NCBI RefSeq assembly: GCF_023195895.1
Contig: NZ_JALPRK010000002.1
Location: 1 to 64,000 of the forward strand
DNA: 64,000 bases
DNA from: Paenibacillus mellifer
GTDB taxonomy: Bacteria > Bacillota > Bacilli > Paenibacillales > Paenibacillaceae
Direction: 5' to 3'
Below, piece by piece: positions 8,020-16,233 of this stretch (position 1 is the first letter of the stretch; each line of letters starts with the position of its first letter). Under the pieces are notes generated by a model. That model worked only from the letters and a program-made list of their open reading frames with translations. It was not told the DNA's origin and did not search any database. The position numbers were made by a program, and so were the translations under genes.

Positions 8020-8054
8020 AAAATCCCCTGAAGCCTTACGCTTCAAGGGATTTT
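8020..8054 (-). terminator. Rho-independent terminator after tRNA-Val
   Basis: A 14-bp stem with one mismatch (AAAATCCCCTGAAG against CTTCAAGGGATTTT) is followed on the minus strand by TTTATTTATT. It lies directly downstream of the tRNA gene. Confidence 0.85.
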
Positions 8055-8059
8055 AGCGA

Positions 8060-8132
8060 TGATCTGCAGTGGGCTCGAACCACTGACCCCCACCCTGTCA
8101 AGATGGTGCTCTCCCAGCTGAGCTAGCAGATC
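8060..8132 (-). tRNA. tRNA-Val (anticodon GAC)
   Basis: The minus strand folds into a complete cloverleaf. The acceptor stem is GATCTGC/GCAGATC, the D-arm is GCTC/GAGC and the anticodon stem is CCATC/GGTGG. The loop TTGACAG places GAC at positions 34-36, which reads GUC/GUU Val codons. The T-arm is AGTGG-TTCGAGC-CCACT. The discriminator is A and CCA is not encoded. The plus strand shows GTC, which could be misread as Asp, but the cloverleaf only folds on the minus strand. Confidence 0.95.
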
Positions 8133-8308
8133 AAAATTATAGTAAAGACAAAATTTATCTTATCAGGCGGCGGGGTTCTTGTCAACAGTTCCCTGAAGTA
8201 TAAGGTTACGGGACGCTGCCAACAATGGTGAAGGAACATAATCTCGGTCAGGTCACGCATACGTCAGGAAATGACGATGAGACCACGCAAGGAAAGGAAG
8301 ATGTACAG

Positions 8309-8572
8309 ATGCGTCGAACCCGAAACCTGCATCACCCCAGAAATCATCATCAACCCCCGTCTACGCGTCAAGCGACGAAATGGCATCGGCCCCTCGAGGT
8401 AACCGTGGCGGTAGCCGTCCTCCTGCTGGCCTTAACCAGCGCCTGCCGCCTGGCACCCGACCCGGAGACGATGAGCCGACAGGCCCGCGCCTTCCCCTGG
8501 CCGTTTGGGCCATCGGTATCGGATGGCGTTTATTCGCCAACGATTGTGGAGGACGTGTATTCTACCGAATAA
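8309..8572 (+). CDS. putative small lipoprotein, 87 aa
   Basis: I prefer ATG 8309, preceded by AAGGAAAGGAAG, over the upstream in-frame ATG at 8225. The protein has a basic His/Arg-rich N-terminus and one hydrophobic segment (VTVAVAVLLLALTSAC, about residues 31-46) ending in a lipobox-like LTSAC. A short Pro-containing tail follows. The predicted form is a membrane-anchored lipoprotein of unknown function. The long basic region before the hydrophobic core is unusual for a signal peptide, so a single-pass membrane protein is the alternative. It converges on the small minus-strand ORF at 8579. I recognise no family. Confidence 0.45.
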   Translation: MRRTRNLHHPRNHHQPPSTRQATKWHRPLEVTVAVAVLLLALTSACRLAPDPETMSRQARAFPWPFGPSVSDGVYSPTIVEDVYSTE

Positions 8573-8578
8573 CGAGCT

Positions 8579-8689
8579 TTATTCTTCGTCCCATTTCCGA
8601 GAGTACCCTTTCTTCGTCACGTAAAACATGGAGACGATCAGCAAAACCGCGATCAGCACCGCAGCGGCTATCGTTATGCCCATGACCAT
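8579..8689 (-). CDS. small single-pass membrane protein, 36 aa
   Basis: ATG at 8689 is preceded on the minus strand by AAAGGAGC. The 36 codons give one long hydrophobic helix (ITIAAAVLIAVLLIVSMFYV, about residues 5-24) and a charged tail ending KWDEE. The size and layout fit the many tiny membrane proteins of Bacillales (YtzI-like), but no specific match is claimed. It is divergent from the GNAT gene at 8814. Confidence 0.5.
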   Translation of the reverse strand: MVMGITIAAAVLIAVLLIVSMFYVTKKGYSRKWDEE

Positions 8690-8813
8690 AACCCCTTTGC
8701 CAGCTCCTTTCAGCCGAGATCTAGTTAGAATAACTATACATGAAAATGATTTTTTTGTATAATGATGCAGTTTAAACAAACCAATGGACAAGGAATGCTG
8801 GGAGGGGAACGAA

Positions 8814-9266
8814 GTGTCGGCTGCGACAATCATACATGTAGAGAACGAGGAACAACTTCAAAGATGCCTGGACATCCGTAAAGAGGTGTTCGTCGAGGAA
8901 CAGAAGGTCCCCATCGATTTGGAGATTGATGAATACGACAAGATCGGTCCGGATGTGCATCATGTGCTGATCGAGATGGAAGGCGCCTATGCCGCAACGG
9001 GCAGGCTGATTTACTATAAGGACAATGCGGCTAAAATGCAGCGGATCGCCGTGCGCCAAGAATTCCGTTCGAAGGGTGTGGGCAAAATCTTGCTGCTCGC
9101 CTTGGAAGAGCTTGCGCGGGAGCTTGGGCTCACCAAATCGGTCCTGGATGCACAGTGCCATGCCGAAGGGTTTTATGCCAAACTGGGTTATGAGACGATC
9201 TCGACCGAGCCCTTCGATGACGCCGGGATTCCGCATGTTCGGATGATTAAGCCGTTGAAGTCGTAA
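8814..9266 (+). CDS. GNAT family N-acetyltransferase (YjcF/ElaA-like)
   Basis: This 150-aa protein is a single GNAT domain. The early segment CLDIRKEVFVEEQKVP is typical of the YjcF/ElaA subgroup. The acetyl-CoA loop is in MQRIAVRQEFRSKGVGK (motif A, with R-x-x-G-x-G near RSKGVG), followed by the AQCHAEGFYAKLGY motif that positions the acceptor site. I chose GTG 8814 because GGGAGGGG sits 8 bases upstream; the ATG at 8784 has no clear site. The acceptor substrate is unknown. The gene stands alone, with the DUF3892 gene 68 bp downstream, possibly in the same transcript up to the terminator at 9608. Confidence 0.85.
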   Translation: MSAATIIHVENEEQLQRCLDIRKEVFVEEQKVPIDLEIDEYDKIGPDVHHVLIEMEGAYAATGRLIYYKDNAAKMQRIAVRQEFRSKGVGKILLLALEELARELGLTKSVLDAQCHAEGFYAKLGYETISTEPFDDAGIPHVRMIKPLKS

Positions 9267-9334
9267 ATATCATAGGTTTTGAGGTTTCGGGGCAAGCTAG
9301 ATCTAACCTGAACGATGAGGAGATGAGCTAGCCG

Positions 9335-9574
9335 ATGGCCCTGAATACCCGAGAAACGTTTATTGCCGTACGAAAGAATGGGGATGGCGACTTGGAGGCG
9401 TTCAAAACATCCAGCGGACGCGTACTTGAGTACCAGCAAGCTCTGCAGGAAATCAAGGCCGGTGCGATCGCTGGCGTTAACGTCTTCAAGGGACGGGATG
9501 GAGAAATGTACATCCGCGGTGACGCCGATGGAGATCCATCCAATAACCTCGACAACTTGCCGGGGTTCGAATAA
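9335..9574 (+). CDS. DUF3892 family protein
   Basis: This 79-aa protein matches the small DUF3892 family of Bacillales. It opens with an ETFIAVRKNGDGDLEAFK strand pair, has a central AGVNVFKGRDG segment and ends in a RGDADGDPSNNLDNLP motif. The function is unknown. AGGAGATGAGC lies upstream of the ATG. It follows the GNAT gene on the same strand and ends just before a terminator. The Asp/Gly/Asn-rich tail could bind a metal, but that is speculation. Confidence 0.8.
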   Translation: MALNTRETFIAVRKNGDGDLEAFKTSSGRVLEYQQALQEIKAGAIAGVNVFKGRDGEMYIRGDADGDPSNNLDNLPGFE

Positions 9575-9607
9575 CCGTTGACCTATCCCATACGAGTCAT
9601 ACGAGTC

Positions 9608-9644
9608 AACCCTGCAGGCCTAAACAGCCCGCAGGGTTGTTTTT
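9608..9644 (+). terminator. Rho-independent terminator
   Basis: The stem AACCCTGC(AGG)/(CCC)GCAGGGTT is followed by GTTTTTC. It lies 34 bp after the DUF3892 gene and next to the end of the convergent MBL-fold gene. Confidence 0.8.
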
Positions 9645-9646
9645 CA

Positions 9647-10384
9647 TTACAGCGTATACACTTCATGTTGACGGAGGAATTCCATCTCCCCGGTTGAGCC
9701 CAGGAACGACTCCATTTCATCCCCATAATGCATCAACAAGGTTTGGCTCTGAATCTCGGGCGGCAGAGTTAACAATTCCTGCAAGGTGGTATGGACTTCA
9801 CCCCGTCCGGTTAACTGGACTTCGTGCAGGATTCGGCGACAGCCCCGTTCGCGCACAAGCTTTTCCAAGAGCTCCGGTTGAAACGTTTTGTCCGCGCTGT
9901 AGAATATCTCTTCATTCAAATAAAGCGAATAACTCGGTTTACCCGGGATATGCGGCGTTCGGATGATCTCCACCTTCAATTTGGGCGCAAGCTGCACCGG
10001 CTGGCTTTCCATTAATTGACGCACGTCAAACACATCGTTCAGCGAATGGATCACTCCGTCCTGGCTTAACCCGCCTTTTAGGGTGTTTTCCCATAACGGC
10101 TCCACCAGATTCTCTGCGAGATACAGGATCGGTTTCCGTCCGGACCCGAACTTCCGGCGGAAGGCCAGTTCCTCCAACCCGCCTACGTGATCTCCATGGA
10201 TGTGGGTGATCAGCACGGCGTCGATGTCCTCCACCGGTTTACCGATCGCATGAAGCGCCATCGGGGCGGTGATTCCGCAGTCGATCAGCAGGGTGAAATC
10301 TCCAGCGTAGAGAAGCGCGTTGTTATTGAAATATCGTTTGGCAAACGCCCCGCCCGTGCCTAGCATTTGCAGACGTAATGGCAT
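9647..10384 (-). CDS. MBL-fold metallohydrolase (RNase Z-like)
   Basis: This 245-aa protein has the metallo-beta-lactamase fold. The N-terminal LGTGGAFA strand-loop leads to the metal motif [10 protein letters not shown] (about residues 60-69). Later ligands are the SADKTF aspartate and the LMHYGDE histidine near the C-terminus. The overall shape resembles RNase Z-like or lactonase-like hydrolases. It lacks the long flexible arm expected for tRNase Z, and the exact substrate is unknown. It stands alone on the minus strand, convergent with the DUF3892 gene and divergent from the stalk-domain gene. Confidence 0.85.
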   Translation of the reverse strand: MPLRLQMLGTGGAFAKRYFNNNALLYAGDFTLLIDCGITAPMALHAIGKPVEDIDAVLITHIHGDHVGGLEELAFRRKFGSGRKPILYLAENLVEPLWENTLKGGLSQDGVIHSLNDVFDVRQLMESQPVQLAPKLKVEIIRTPHIPGKPSYSLYLNEEIFYSADKTFQPELLEKLVRERGCRRILHEVQLTGRGEVHTTLQELLTLPPEIQSQTLLMHYGDEMESFLGSTGEMEFLRQHEVYTL

Positions 10385-10564
10385 TCGGAAATCCCCCTTC
10401 GTTCAGTATGAGTCACCCTTTTACTGTACACAATTTCCAATAGAAACAAAAGACTGGCATCTCTCGCCAAAAAAAGTGCCGCCTTTTACCATTACCACCG
10501 CAACTTGACCGGAAGCGAGGAGTATAACATTACATCAACAGGAATCAAATGGAGGGTCAAATTC

Positions 10565-11119
10565 ATGAAATGGAGAAGAGTTGCATTATTGGTGGTTGCT
10601 TTCTCTCTAATGGGGGGTTCCCTGCTGTTTGCCGATGCTGCGAGCCAAAAGGTGAAGCTGATGCTGAACGGCCGCGAACTGGAGGACGGCGGATATATCG
10701 TGGACGGGAAAACGTATGTGCCCGTTCGCAACTTGGAAGGCTTGGTCGAATACAATGACAGCACCAAAACGGTGAATTATTATAAACCCAATGTTCATAT
10801 GTTTCTGTTTACAGATGATGCGGTTTTTGGCGATGTAAAGAAGACAGGGAAGCTGAAGTTCAACGTTTTTTCACAAATCGATAATTTGCGCACGGATATT
10901 GCAGCGGTGCGGGTTTCGATCACAGCCCCGGACGGGACATCCAAGGAGATTCAGACGGATGAGATCAAAGAGCAGCGGGATAACTTCTGGTTCCGAACGA
11001 AGGACTTTACCTATGATTTCAAATCGTCAGGCCGCTATGTGGTAGGGTTCTACATGCAACCGTCAAATGGAACGGACTTCGTGCTCATCTCGGAAAAAGG
11101 TATTAACGTCTTGAAATAA
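10565..11119 (+). CDS. secreted stalk-domain (copper amine oxidase N-terminal-like) protein
   Basis: The start is ATG 10565 with GGAGGG 8-9 bases upstream. The 184-aa product has a signal peptide (hydrophobic residues 6-24, ending ADAAS). A copper amine oxidase N-terminal-like stalk domain follows: VKLMLNGRELEDGGYIVDG, then KTYVPVRNLEG. The C-terminal half (FNVFSQIDNLRTDIAAVRVSI onward) looks like an Ig-like beta domain. Such stalk domains are common in Paenibacillus exported proteins and probably act in binding or anchoring. No catalytic residues are visible. The gene has no close partners. Confidence 0.75.
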   Translation: MKWRRVALLVVAFSLMGGSLLFADAASQKVKLMLNGRELEDGGYIVDGKTYVPVRNLEGLVEYNDSTKTVNYYKPNVHMFLFTDDAVFGDVKKTGKLKFNVFSQIDNLRTDIAAVRVSITAPDGTSKEIQTDEIKEQRDNFWFRTKDFTYDFKSSGRYVVGFYMQPSNGTDFVLISEKGINVLK

Positions 11120-11253
11120 TCGCAAGTCCAGCTCTACAAACGACAGTACTTGCGAAAATTGACCTGTCCCACCCAAAAGTGTTACGATACGGGGGGAATG
11201 AAGCAGGTGACCGCTTCACTCCATTAAAAACATACTTAAAGCGAGGTAATTTC

Positions 11254-11589
11254 ATGAGCGACCACAATCACGAACACGGCGAAGCATGCGGCTGCGGCCA
11301 CGATCATGACCACGATCATGACCACGATCATGAGCATGAAGAGTTTGTGTTGACGCTGACTGACGAAGAGGGGAAAGACGTAGAGATGGTTCTTGTCGAG
11401 ACTTTCGACGTTGGCGAGAAAGTGTACGCGTTACTGCTCGAGCGCAACAATCCGGAAGCGGACGGCATCATTCTCCGCATGGAAGAAGAGAACGAGGAAA
11501 TGGTGCTTTACAATATCGAAGACGAACAGGAATGGAAACAGGTGGAAGAGGCTTATAACGAGCTTGTCGCCCAAATGGATGAAGCCTGA
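11254..11589 (+). CDS. DUF1292 protein with His-rich N-terminus
   Basis: This 111-aa protein starts at ATG 11254, after GCGAGGTAA. Residues 1-29 are rich in His and Asp with two Cys: HNHEHGEACGCGH, then a run of HD pairs. The DNA under this run is a near-perfect tandem repeat of GATCATGACCAC. The remainder, starting EEFVLTLTDEEGKDVEMVLV, is a DUF1292 domain (YrzB family), a small acidic Firmicutes domain of unknown function. The tail probably binds transition metals such as zinc or nickel, which is an inference from composition. A terminator follows at 11619. Confidence 0.85.
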   Translation: MSDHNHEHGEACGCGHDHDHDHDHDHEHEEFVLTLTDEEGKDVEMVLVETFDVGEKVYALLLERNNPEADGIILRMEEENEEMVLYNIEDEQEWKQVEEAYNELVAQMDEA

Positions 11590-11618
11590 TCTGAGTTTAG
11601 TCCCCTGGTTTATAAGAT

Positions 11619-11647
11619 AAAAGCTCCCCGGAAGCGGGGAGCTTTTT
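11619..11647 (+). terminator. Rho-independent terminator
   Basis: The 10-bp stem AAAGCTCCCC/GGGGAGCTTT is followed by TT, in the gap between the DUF1292 gene and the convergent decarboxylase gene. Confidence 0.85.
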
Positions 11648-11667
11648 GATTTGATTTGAATTAGAAA

Positions 11668-13152
11668 TTAGAAAATCGGATCCGCCTCAACAATCACCTT
11701 AACCTTATCGATATACCGATCCTCCGGCCCTTTGACCGGCAGACCGACCTCGACATGATCCACGATGTAGTCAATATTGTCCTGGGAGATGACCTCGCCC
11801 GGGAGCAAGATCGGAATTCCCGGCGGGTATACATAAATAAATTCGGCAATGATTCGTCCAGCCGATTCCTTAAACGGAATGACCTCGGTATCCGCATAGA
11901 AGGCATCCCGTGGAATGAGGGAGAGATGCGGAATTTCCGGGACTTTGACGATCAGCTCGTTGGCGTTGTTTTCTTTATAATAGGTTTTAGACAATTCGCG
12001 TAGAGCAGTCAGCAAAATATCGGCAGTTTCCTGTGTGTCCCCCGGTGTAATCAGGCACAGGATATTATACATATCGCTGAGCTCCACTTCGATGTTGTAG
12101 TGCTCACGCAGCCAATTCTCCGTTTCATAACCGGTAATCCCCAGGTGACGCACGTGGATCGTCAGCTTGGTCGGATCGTGGTCATAAGTCGCTTCACCGC
12201 CCAGGATCTCCCGTCCGAAGCAATACAAGCCTTCGATTTGGTTGATTTCGGACCGCAGCTGATGCGCCATTTCCATCGCTTGTTCGGCCAATTCCCGCCC
12301 ATGCAGCGCCAGATTACGGCGCGCCGTGTCCAGGGAAGCCAGCAGCAGGTAAGACGTGGAGGTGGTCGTCAGCATACTGATGATTGTCTGCACGCGTTGC
12401 GGGTTGACATACCCGTTCTTCGTATTCAGGTTAAGAATCGAACTTTGCGTCATCGAACCGCCGAGCTTGTGCACGCTGGTAGCCGCCATATCGGCTCCCG
12501 CCTGCATGGCCGACATCGGCAGCTTCTCGTGGAAATGAATATGCACGCCATGCGCTTCATCAACGAGCACCGGTACATGGAAGCTATGGGCCAAGTCAAC
12601 GATTTCCTTCAGGTTGGCGCAAACGCCAAAATACGTCGGATTGATCACCACGACCGCTTTGGCGTCGGGATGACGCTGCAGTGCGCGGCGGACCGAGGAG
12701 GTTGTGATCCCGTGGTCGATCCCCAAATTGGCGTCTTGAGCCGGCGATACGAAAACCGGCTTCGCTCCGGCGAAAATAATCGCCGACATCACGGATTTAT
12801 GAATGTTTCTCGGGACGACAATTTTATCACCCGGAGAACAAACGGATAGTATCATAGTCATGATGGCTCCGCTGGTCCCTTGCACCGAGAAGTACGTATA
12901 GTCGGCGCCGAAGGCGTCGGCGGCCAGCTTTTGCGCCTCTTCAATGACGCCGGTAGGCTGGTGCAGATCGTCCAGGGGAGCGATATTGATCAGGTCAATG
13001 GACAAGGCGTTATCGCCAATGAACTCGCGAAATTCTTTATCGGTTCCGAGCCCTTTTTTATGCCCGGGAATGTGAAATTGAACGGGATTGCCGGCCGCGT
13101 GCTTTTTTAACGCAGTGAAGAGCGGCGTGCTTTGATGATCCATACGGGCCAT
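11668..13152 (-). CDS. speA: PLP-dependent Orn/Lys/Arg decarboxylase
   Basis: This 494-aa protein is a fold-type I PLP enzyme of the Orn/Lys/Arg decarboxylase group, the size of B. subtilis SpeA (about 490 aa). The N-terminal FHIPGHKKG motif is typical of the group. The DEAHG motif (198-202) contacts PLP, and SVHKLGG carries the Schiff-base lysine (K229). The C-terminal domain ends in PPGIPILLPGE. SpeA makes agmatine from arginine for polyamine synthesis. Lysine decarboxylase or another specificity (as in YaaO-type paralogues) cannot be excluded. The gene is monocistronic, with no speE or speB neighbours. Confidence 0.85.
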   Translation of the reverse strand: MARMDHQSTPLFTALKKHAAGNPVQFHIPGHKKGLGTDKEFREFIGDNALSIDLINIAPLDDLHQPTGVIEEAQKLAADAFGADYTYFSVQGTSGAIMTMILSVCSPGDKIVVPRNIHKSVMSAIIFAGAKPVFVSPAQDANLGIDHGITTSSVRRALQRHPDAKAVVVINPTYFGVCANLKEIVDLAHSFHVPVLVDEAHGVHIHFHEKLPMSAMQAGADMAATSVHKLGGSMTQSSILNLNTKNGYVNPQRVQTIISMLTTTSTSYLLLASLDTARRNLALHGRELAEQAMEMAHQLRSEINQIEGLYCFGREILGGEATYDHDPTKLTIHVRHLGITGYETENWLREHYNIEVELSDMYNILCLITPGDTQETADILLTALRELSKTYYKENNANELIVKVPEIPHLSLIPRDAFYADTEVIPFKESAGRIIAEFIYVYPPGIPILLPGEVISQDNIDYIVDHVEVGLPVKGPEDRYIDKVKVIVEADPIF

Positions 13153-13331
13153 CCCTGCCTTTCGTCTACATAATTTTCAAACAAGCTTGAGTATAGCAAA
13201 ATGCGCCCGGAATGCAAGCGAATGACGATGGTTTTTACGCAAAATTGACGTTGTGCGGGTTAATTTGCCGACCAAAACGGACAGAATGAAGAAGGAAGCC
13301 GTGATCGGATACTAGGAGAGGGGGACTTTTC

Positions 13332-14600
13332 GTGGAACTGACAAGCGGAATCGCGCGAAAAAAGCTGCTGAATCCCACGTTCGCCAGCCTGTGGCTCATC
13401 ATGTTTTTGGTGGAATTTGTCAAGGGGGCGCTGATCGTATCCATCCTTCCGGTCTATATGGGGGATGTCCTGAGCCTGAGCGCGTTTGCGATCGGGTTGT
13501 CTTTTTCGATGCAATATATCGGGGATAATCTGTTTCGCAGCCCGGCGGGTTGGCTGATTGAACGAATCGGCTTCCGCCGAACGATGAGCTTGGGGCTTTG
13601 TATTACGCTCGGCGCCGTGGCGGTGATCGCGTTCCTGCCCACCATGGGCTTTCTCGTACTTGGCTGCGCCTTGCTTGGCATCGGAACCGCGCCGCTTTGG
13701 CCTTGCGTCCTGATGGGGATCACCGCGGTCACAGAGGAGAATAACAACTTTGCGACGGCGATGGGCGTCATTCAAATTTCCAGCCTCGGCGGTACCGGCC
13801 TGGGTCCCGTTATCATTAACTTTTTTCTGCATGATTCATATCGACCGGTTTTTTGGTTCTTGCTCGGATGTATTGCGTTGGTTGTCCTGATATCGTTGTT
13901 GTTGCCGGGAAAAGCGGGCGGTTCCACCGCCGCGGGCACGGCGAAATCCGCCGTCCCCGGGGATGCATCCCCCTCCGCCAAGAGCGGAGGGATGTGGAGC
14001 CAACTGCGTGCTTCGATTCGCCATATCCGCACGCATTTGCACGTCAGCCCGCTCTTGTATCCGGCGCTGTTCCTCCAATCGTTCGCCGTAGGGCTGTTGA
14101 CGCCGGTCATCACACTGTACGTCCGCACCGAGCTCGGTCTCTCTCCGGAGACGTTCAGCGCCATGCTCGTCATCGGGGGCGGGATCACCGTCCTGGGATT
14201 GATTCCGATCGGCAAGCTGGTCGACCGTCTGGGGACGCGCTGGTTTCTGCATATCGGCTTCGCCCTGGCAGCGGCTTCGATCGGCTTGTTTGCCCTGTCG
14301 CGGGAGGTATCGTTCGTCTGGCTGTTTGTCATCCTAATCGGCTGCAGTTATGCGTTTATCCTCCCAACTTGGGATACGATGATCTCGTACTTGCTTCCCA
14401 GTGGGGAGAAGGGGACGGTCTGGGGCCTGTTCCTGACGATCCAGGGCTCGGGCATGGTTGCAGGACCCATCATCTCCGGCAAAATGTGGGACCTGATCGG
14501 CCCGACTGCGCCGTTCCTGGCCAGCTCGGCGACGATGGCGCTGCTCTTCTTCCTGCATATCGGCCTTGTGCGTACGGAAAAAGCCTCCCCGAAACCATAA
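13332..14600 (+). CDS. MFS transporter
   Basis: This 422-aa protein has about 12 transmembrane segments in two six-helix halves. They are split by a hydrophilic loop rich in Gly/Ala/Ser near residues 195-220. The loop between helices 2 and 3 contains GWLIERIGFRRTM, the MFS motif A, and the second half has the matching GKLVDRLGTRW. The start is GTG 13332 with GAGAGGGGGAC upstream. It is a drug/metabolite exporter-like MFS of unknown substrate, monocistronic. Its last codons overlap a hairpin that acts as terminator for the convergent yktB-like gene. Confidence 0.85.
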   Translation: MELTSGIARKKLLNPTFASLWLIMFLVEFVKGALIVSILPVYMGDVLSLSAFAIGLSFSMQYIGDNLFRSPAGWLIERIGFRRTMSLGLCITLGAVAVIAFLPTMGFLVLGCALLGIGTAPLWPCVLMGITAVTEENNNFATAMGVIQISSLGGTGLGPVIINFFLHDSYRPVFWFLLGCIALVVLISLLLPGKAGGSTAAGTAKSAVPGDASPSAKSGGMWSQLRASIRHIRTHLHVSPLLYPALFLQSFAVGLLTPVITLYVRTELGLSPETFSAMLVIGGGITVLGLIPIGKLVDRLGTRWFLHIGFALAAASIGLFALSREVSFVWLFVILIGCSYAFILPTWDTMISYLLPSGEKGTVWGLFLTIQGSGMVAGPIISGKMWDLIGPTAPFLASSATMALLFFLHIGLVRTEKASPKP

Positions 14601-14613
14601 GGCGGGGAGGCTT
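14578..14613 (-). terminator. Rho-independent terminator for the yktB-like gene, inside the MFS 3' end
   Basis: The stem AAGCCTCCCCG/CGGGGAGGCTT has its U-run (GCTTTTTCC) only on the minus strand. It spans the last MFS codons and stop codon. On the plus strand no T run follows. Confidence 0.75.
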
Positions 14614-14636
14614 GATGTGCAGCAAATAGGCCCAGC

Positions 14637-15260
14637 TTAAAACGCGTTTTTGTATAGAGGCAGCAGCGTTTGAAACGTCTCCTGAACGGTCTGAATCAAC
14701 TTAGTCCCGTCCGACACGATAGGGTCGTTCCGTTCCAACCGCAGCCCGCACAACGCTTCGGATTTCTTCACCGTCTTCAGTTGCTCGGCCCAAGCTTTCA
14801 ACTGCTTGGTATCCGCTTCCTGGTGCGGCGTACCGCCTGGACTCATGTGATCCAGCGACCAGTAGAACCCGTCCGGCATCGTCTTCTTGATTTGTGCCGC
14901 CTGCTTGTCCAAATATTTGGCAAACACCGACTTATTTGGGCTTTCGTAAATGACGGCGAAGATCATGAACAGATGCGTGGAGAACATCCCCACTTGGAAA
15001 TGTGGCAACGCTTTATACCCGCGTTTGCTGGCTGCCCAGGCGACCCAGGTGTCGTTCGGCGGATTCACCGTCCGGCGGGCATGCTTGGCGACATGCGGGA
15101 ACATCTCTTCCCCGCATAAAGCGGACAGGAACGGAACCAGCTCGGTACCGAGCATCTCCAGCTTGGGTCTAATGTGGCTTATAATCGCTTCCATCCGGGG
15201 CTCCAGCCCCGGGACGGTAAGGGCGTCGAAATCTTGTGTTGTAAATCCTTCAAAGGACAT
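14637..15260 (-). CDS. YktB family protein (UPF0637/DUF1054)
   Basis: This 207-aa protein matches the YktB family along its full length. It starts MSFEGFTTQDFDALTVPGLE, has an NDTWVAWAASKRGYKALPHF core, the HLFMIFAVIYESPNK segment and a C-terminal LIQTVQETFQTLLPLY helix. The family is widespread in Bacillales and has no established function. The gene is single, convergent with the MFS gene, and terminates at the hairpin 14578-14613. Confidence 0.88.
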   Translation of the reverse strand: MSFEGFTTQDFDALTVPGLEPRMEAIISHIRPKLEMLGTELVPFLSALCGEEMFPHVAKHARRTVNPPNDTWVAWAASKRGYKALPHFQVGMFSTHLFMIFAVIYESPNKSVFAKYLDKQAAQIKKTMPDGFYWSLDHMSPGGTPHQEADTKQLKAWAEQLKTVKKSEALCGLRLERNDPIVSDGTKLIQTVQETFQTLLPLYKNAF

Positions 15261-15435
15261 CGGTGTATACCTCCAGCTTCAGCATGAATCGGTTGCGCTT
15301 ATGATTTGCAACGGTACCAGTATATCATAATTTCCGCGTCATTCCCGGGTTGATCGGGTTAAAAATAATCAATAAACCAAGTTCCATTACATAAGATGGA
15401 GTATAAGATAAGGTAAACCGTGAGGAGGGAGTGCC

Positions 15436-16032
15436 GTGAATAAAAGTTACGAAGTGGAATACTGCAACCTGGAACTCCGATTCGACCGCCGGCACATTCA
15501 ACAATTGATCCGCGACTTGATCCAAGACGGGTATTCTTTATATTGGAGCGAAAATGAAACTCTCTTTATTATCTCGGTCCGGACCGGACGAAAGCTGACC
15601 AAGCTGCGGTTTCAGCGTCTTCCCAAAGGATACAAGCTGGTTGGCGATTACGTGATCCGGGATGCCAAGCTTGCCGAATGGCTGGAGAAGCTGATCGGGG
15701 ATCTGCGCGGTCATGCGGTGGTCAAACGGTTCAAGGATCGTCAGATCCTGGTAGAAAATATTTTATTCGGGGAAGTCATCCGTCTGGTCGAAATCTCGGG
15801 GATGGAGCACCGCGTCATCTATCAGAAAGGTCCGGTTGTCGACACGGCGCAGATGGCGGAGATGTACGCTTCCGAGTCTGCGGAGCAGCAGCTGGCCCAT
15901 CTCCAGGAAGAGCTGGACGCCGAGCTGGAACGATTGTTCGAAGCGATCCAACAGGGAGATACCGAAACCACCGAAGCCTGTAAGGAGAGGTTGCGCAAGC
16001 TTCGGCTCGAATTGCTACGCCTTGAATGGTAA
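15436..16032 (+). CDS. conserved hypothetical protein with C-terminal coiled coil
   Basis: This 198-aa soluble protein starts at GTG 15436 after a strong GAGGAGGGA. I recognise no family. Residues 1-130 look like mixed alpha/beta, with many aromatic and basic residues (YWSENETLFIISVRTGRKL). Residues about 145-198 are Glu/Leu/Arg-rich and predicted coiled coil, ending LRKLRLELLRLEW. It has no cysteines beyond two, no signal peptide and no membrane segment. It is a monocistronic gene with a terminator at 16118. A regulatory or structural role is possible, but nothing in the sequence assigns one. Confidence 0.7.
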   Translation: MNKSYEVEYCNLELRFDRRHIQQLIRDLIQDGYSLYWSENETLFIISVRTGRKLTKLRFQRLPKGYKLVGDYVIRDAKLAEWLEKLIGDLRGHAVVKRFKDRQILVENILFGEVIRLVEISGMEHRVIYQKGPVVDTAQMAEMYASESAEQQLAHLQEELDAELERLFEAIQQGDTETTEACKERLRKLRLELLRLEW

Positions 16033-16117
16033 CCGCTGAAACAGCTCATCCTAGGGGAGTGATTACCTGTCTCGCTGTCCGCACAACCTATACGAGATCA
16101 TAGAAGGCAAGTCCTTG

Positions 16118-16146
16118 GCTCCCACGGCGTTGGGGGTTGTTTTTTG
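16118..16146 (+). terminator. Rho-independent terminator
   Basis: The short stem CTCCCA/TGGGGG around a CGGCGT loop is followed by TTGTTTTTTG. It lies about 90 bp after the hypothetical gene and before gndA. Confidence 0.65.
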
Positions 16147-16233
16147 AGCGAAACGGCGCAGGGTTCACTTCTGTACACAAAAGAGTTAAAATGATACTAT
16201 TGAAAAAAATATAGTGTGCAAAGGATGGAGACC

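Noticed and set aside
8060-8132. tRNA-Asp (GTC) on the plus strand
   Set aside because: The plus-strand sequence shows GTC, but the cloverleaf and the T-arm consensus are on the minus strand, giving GAC (Val).
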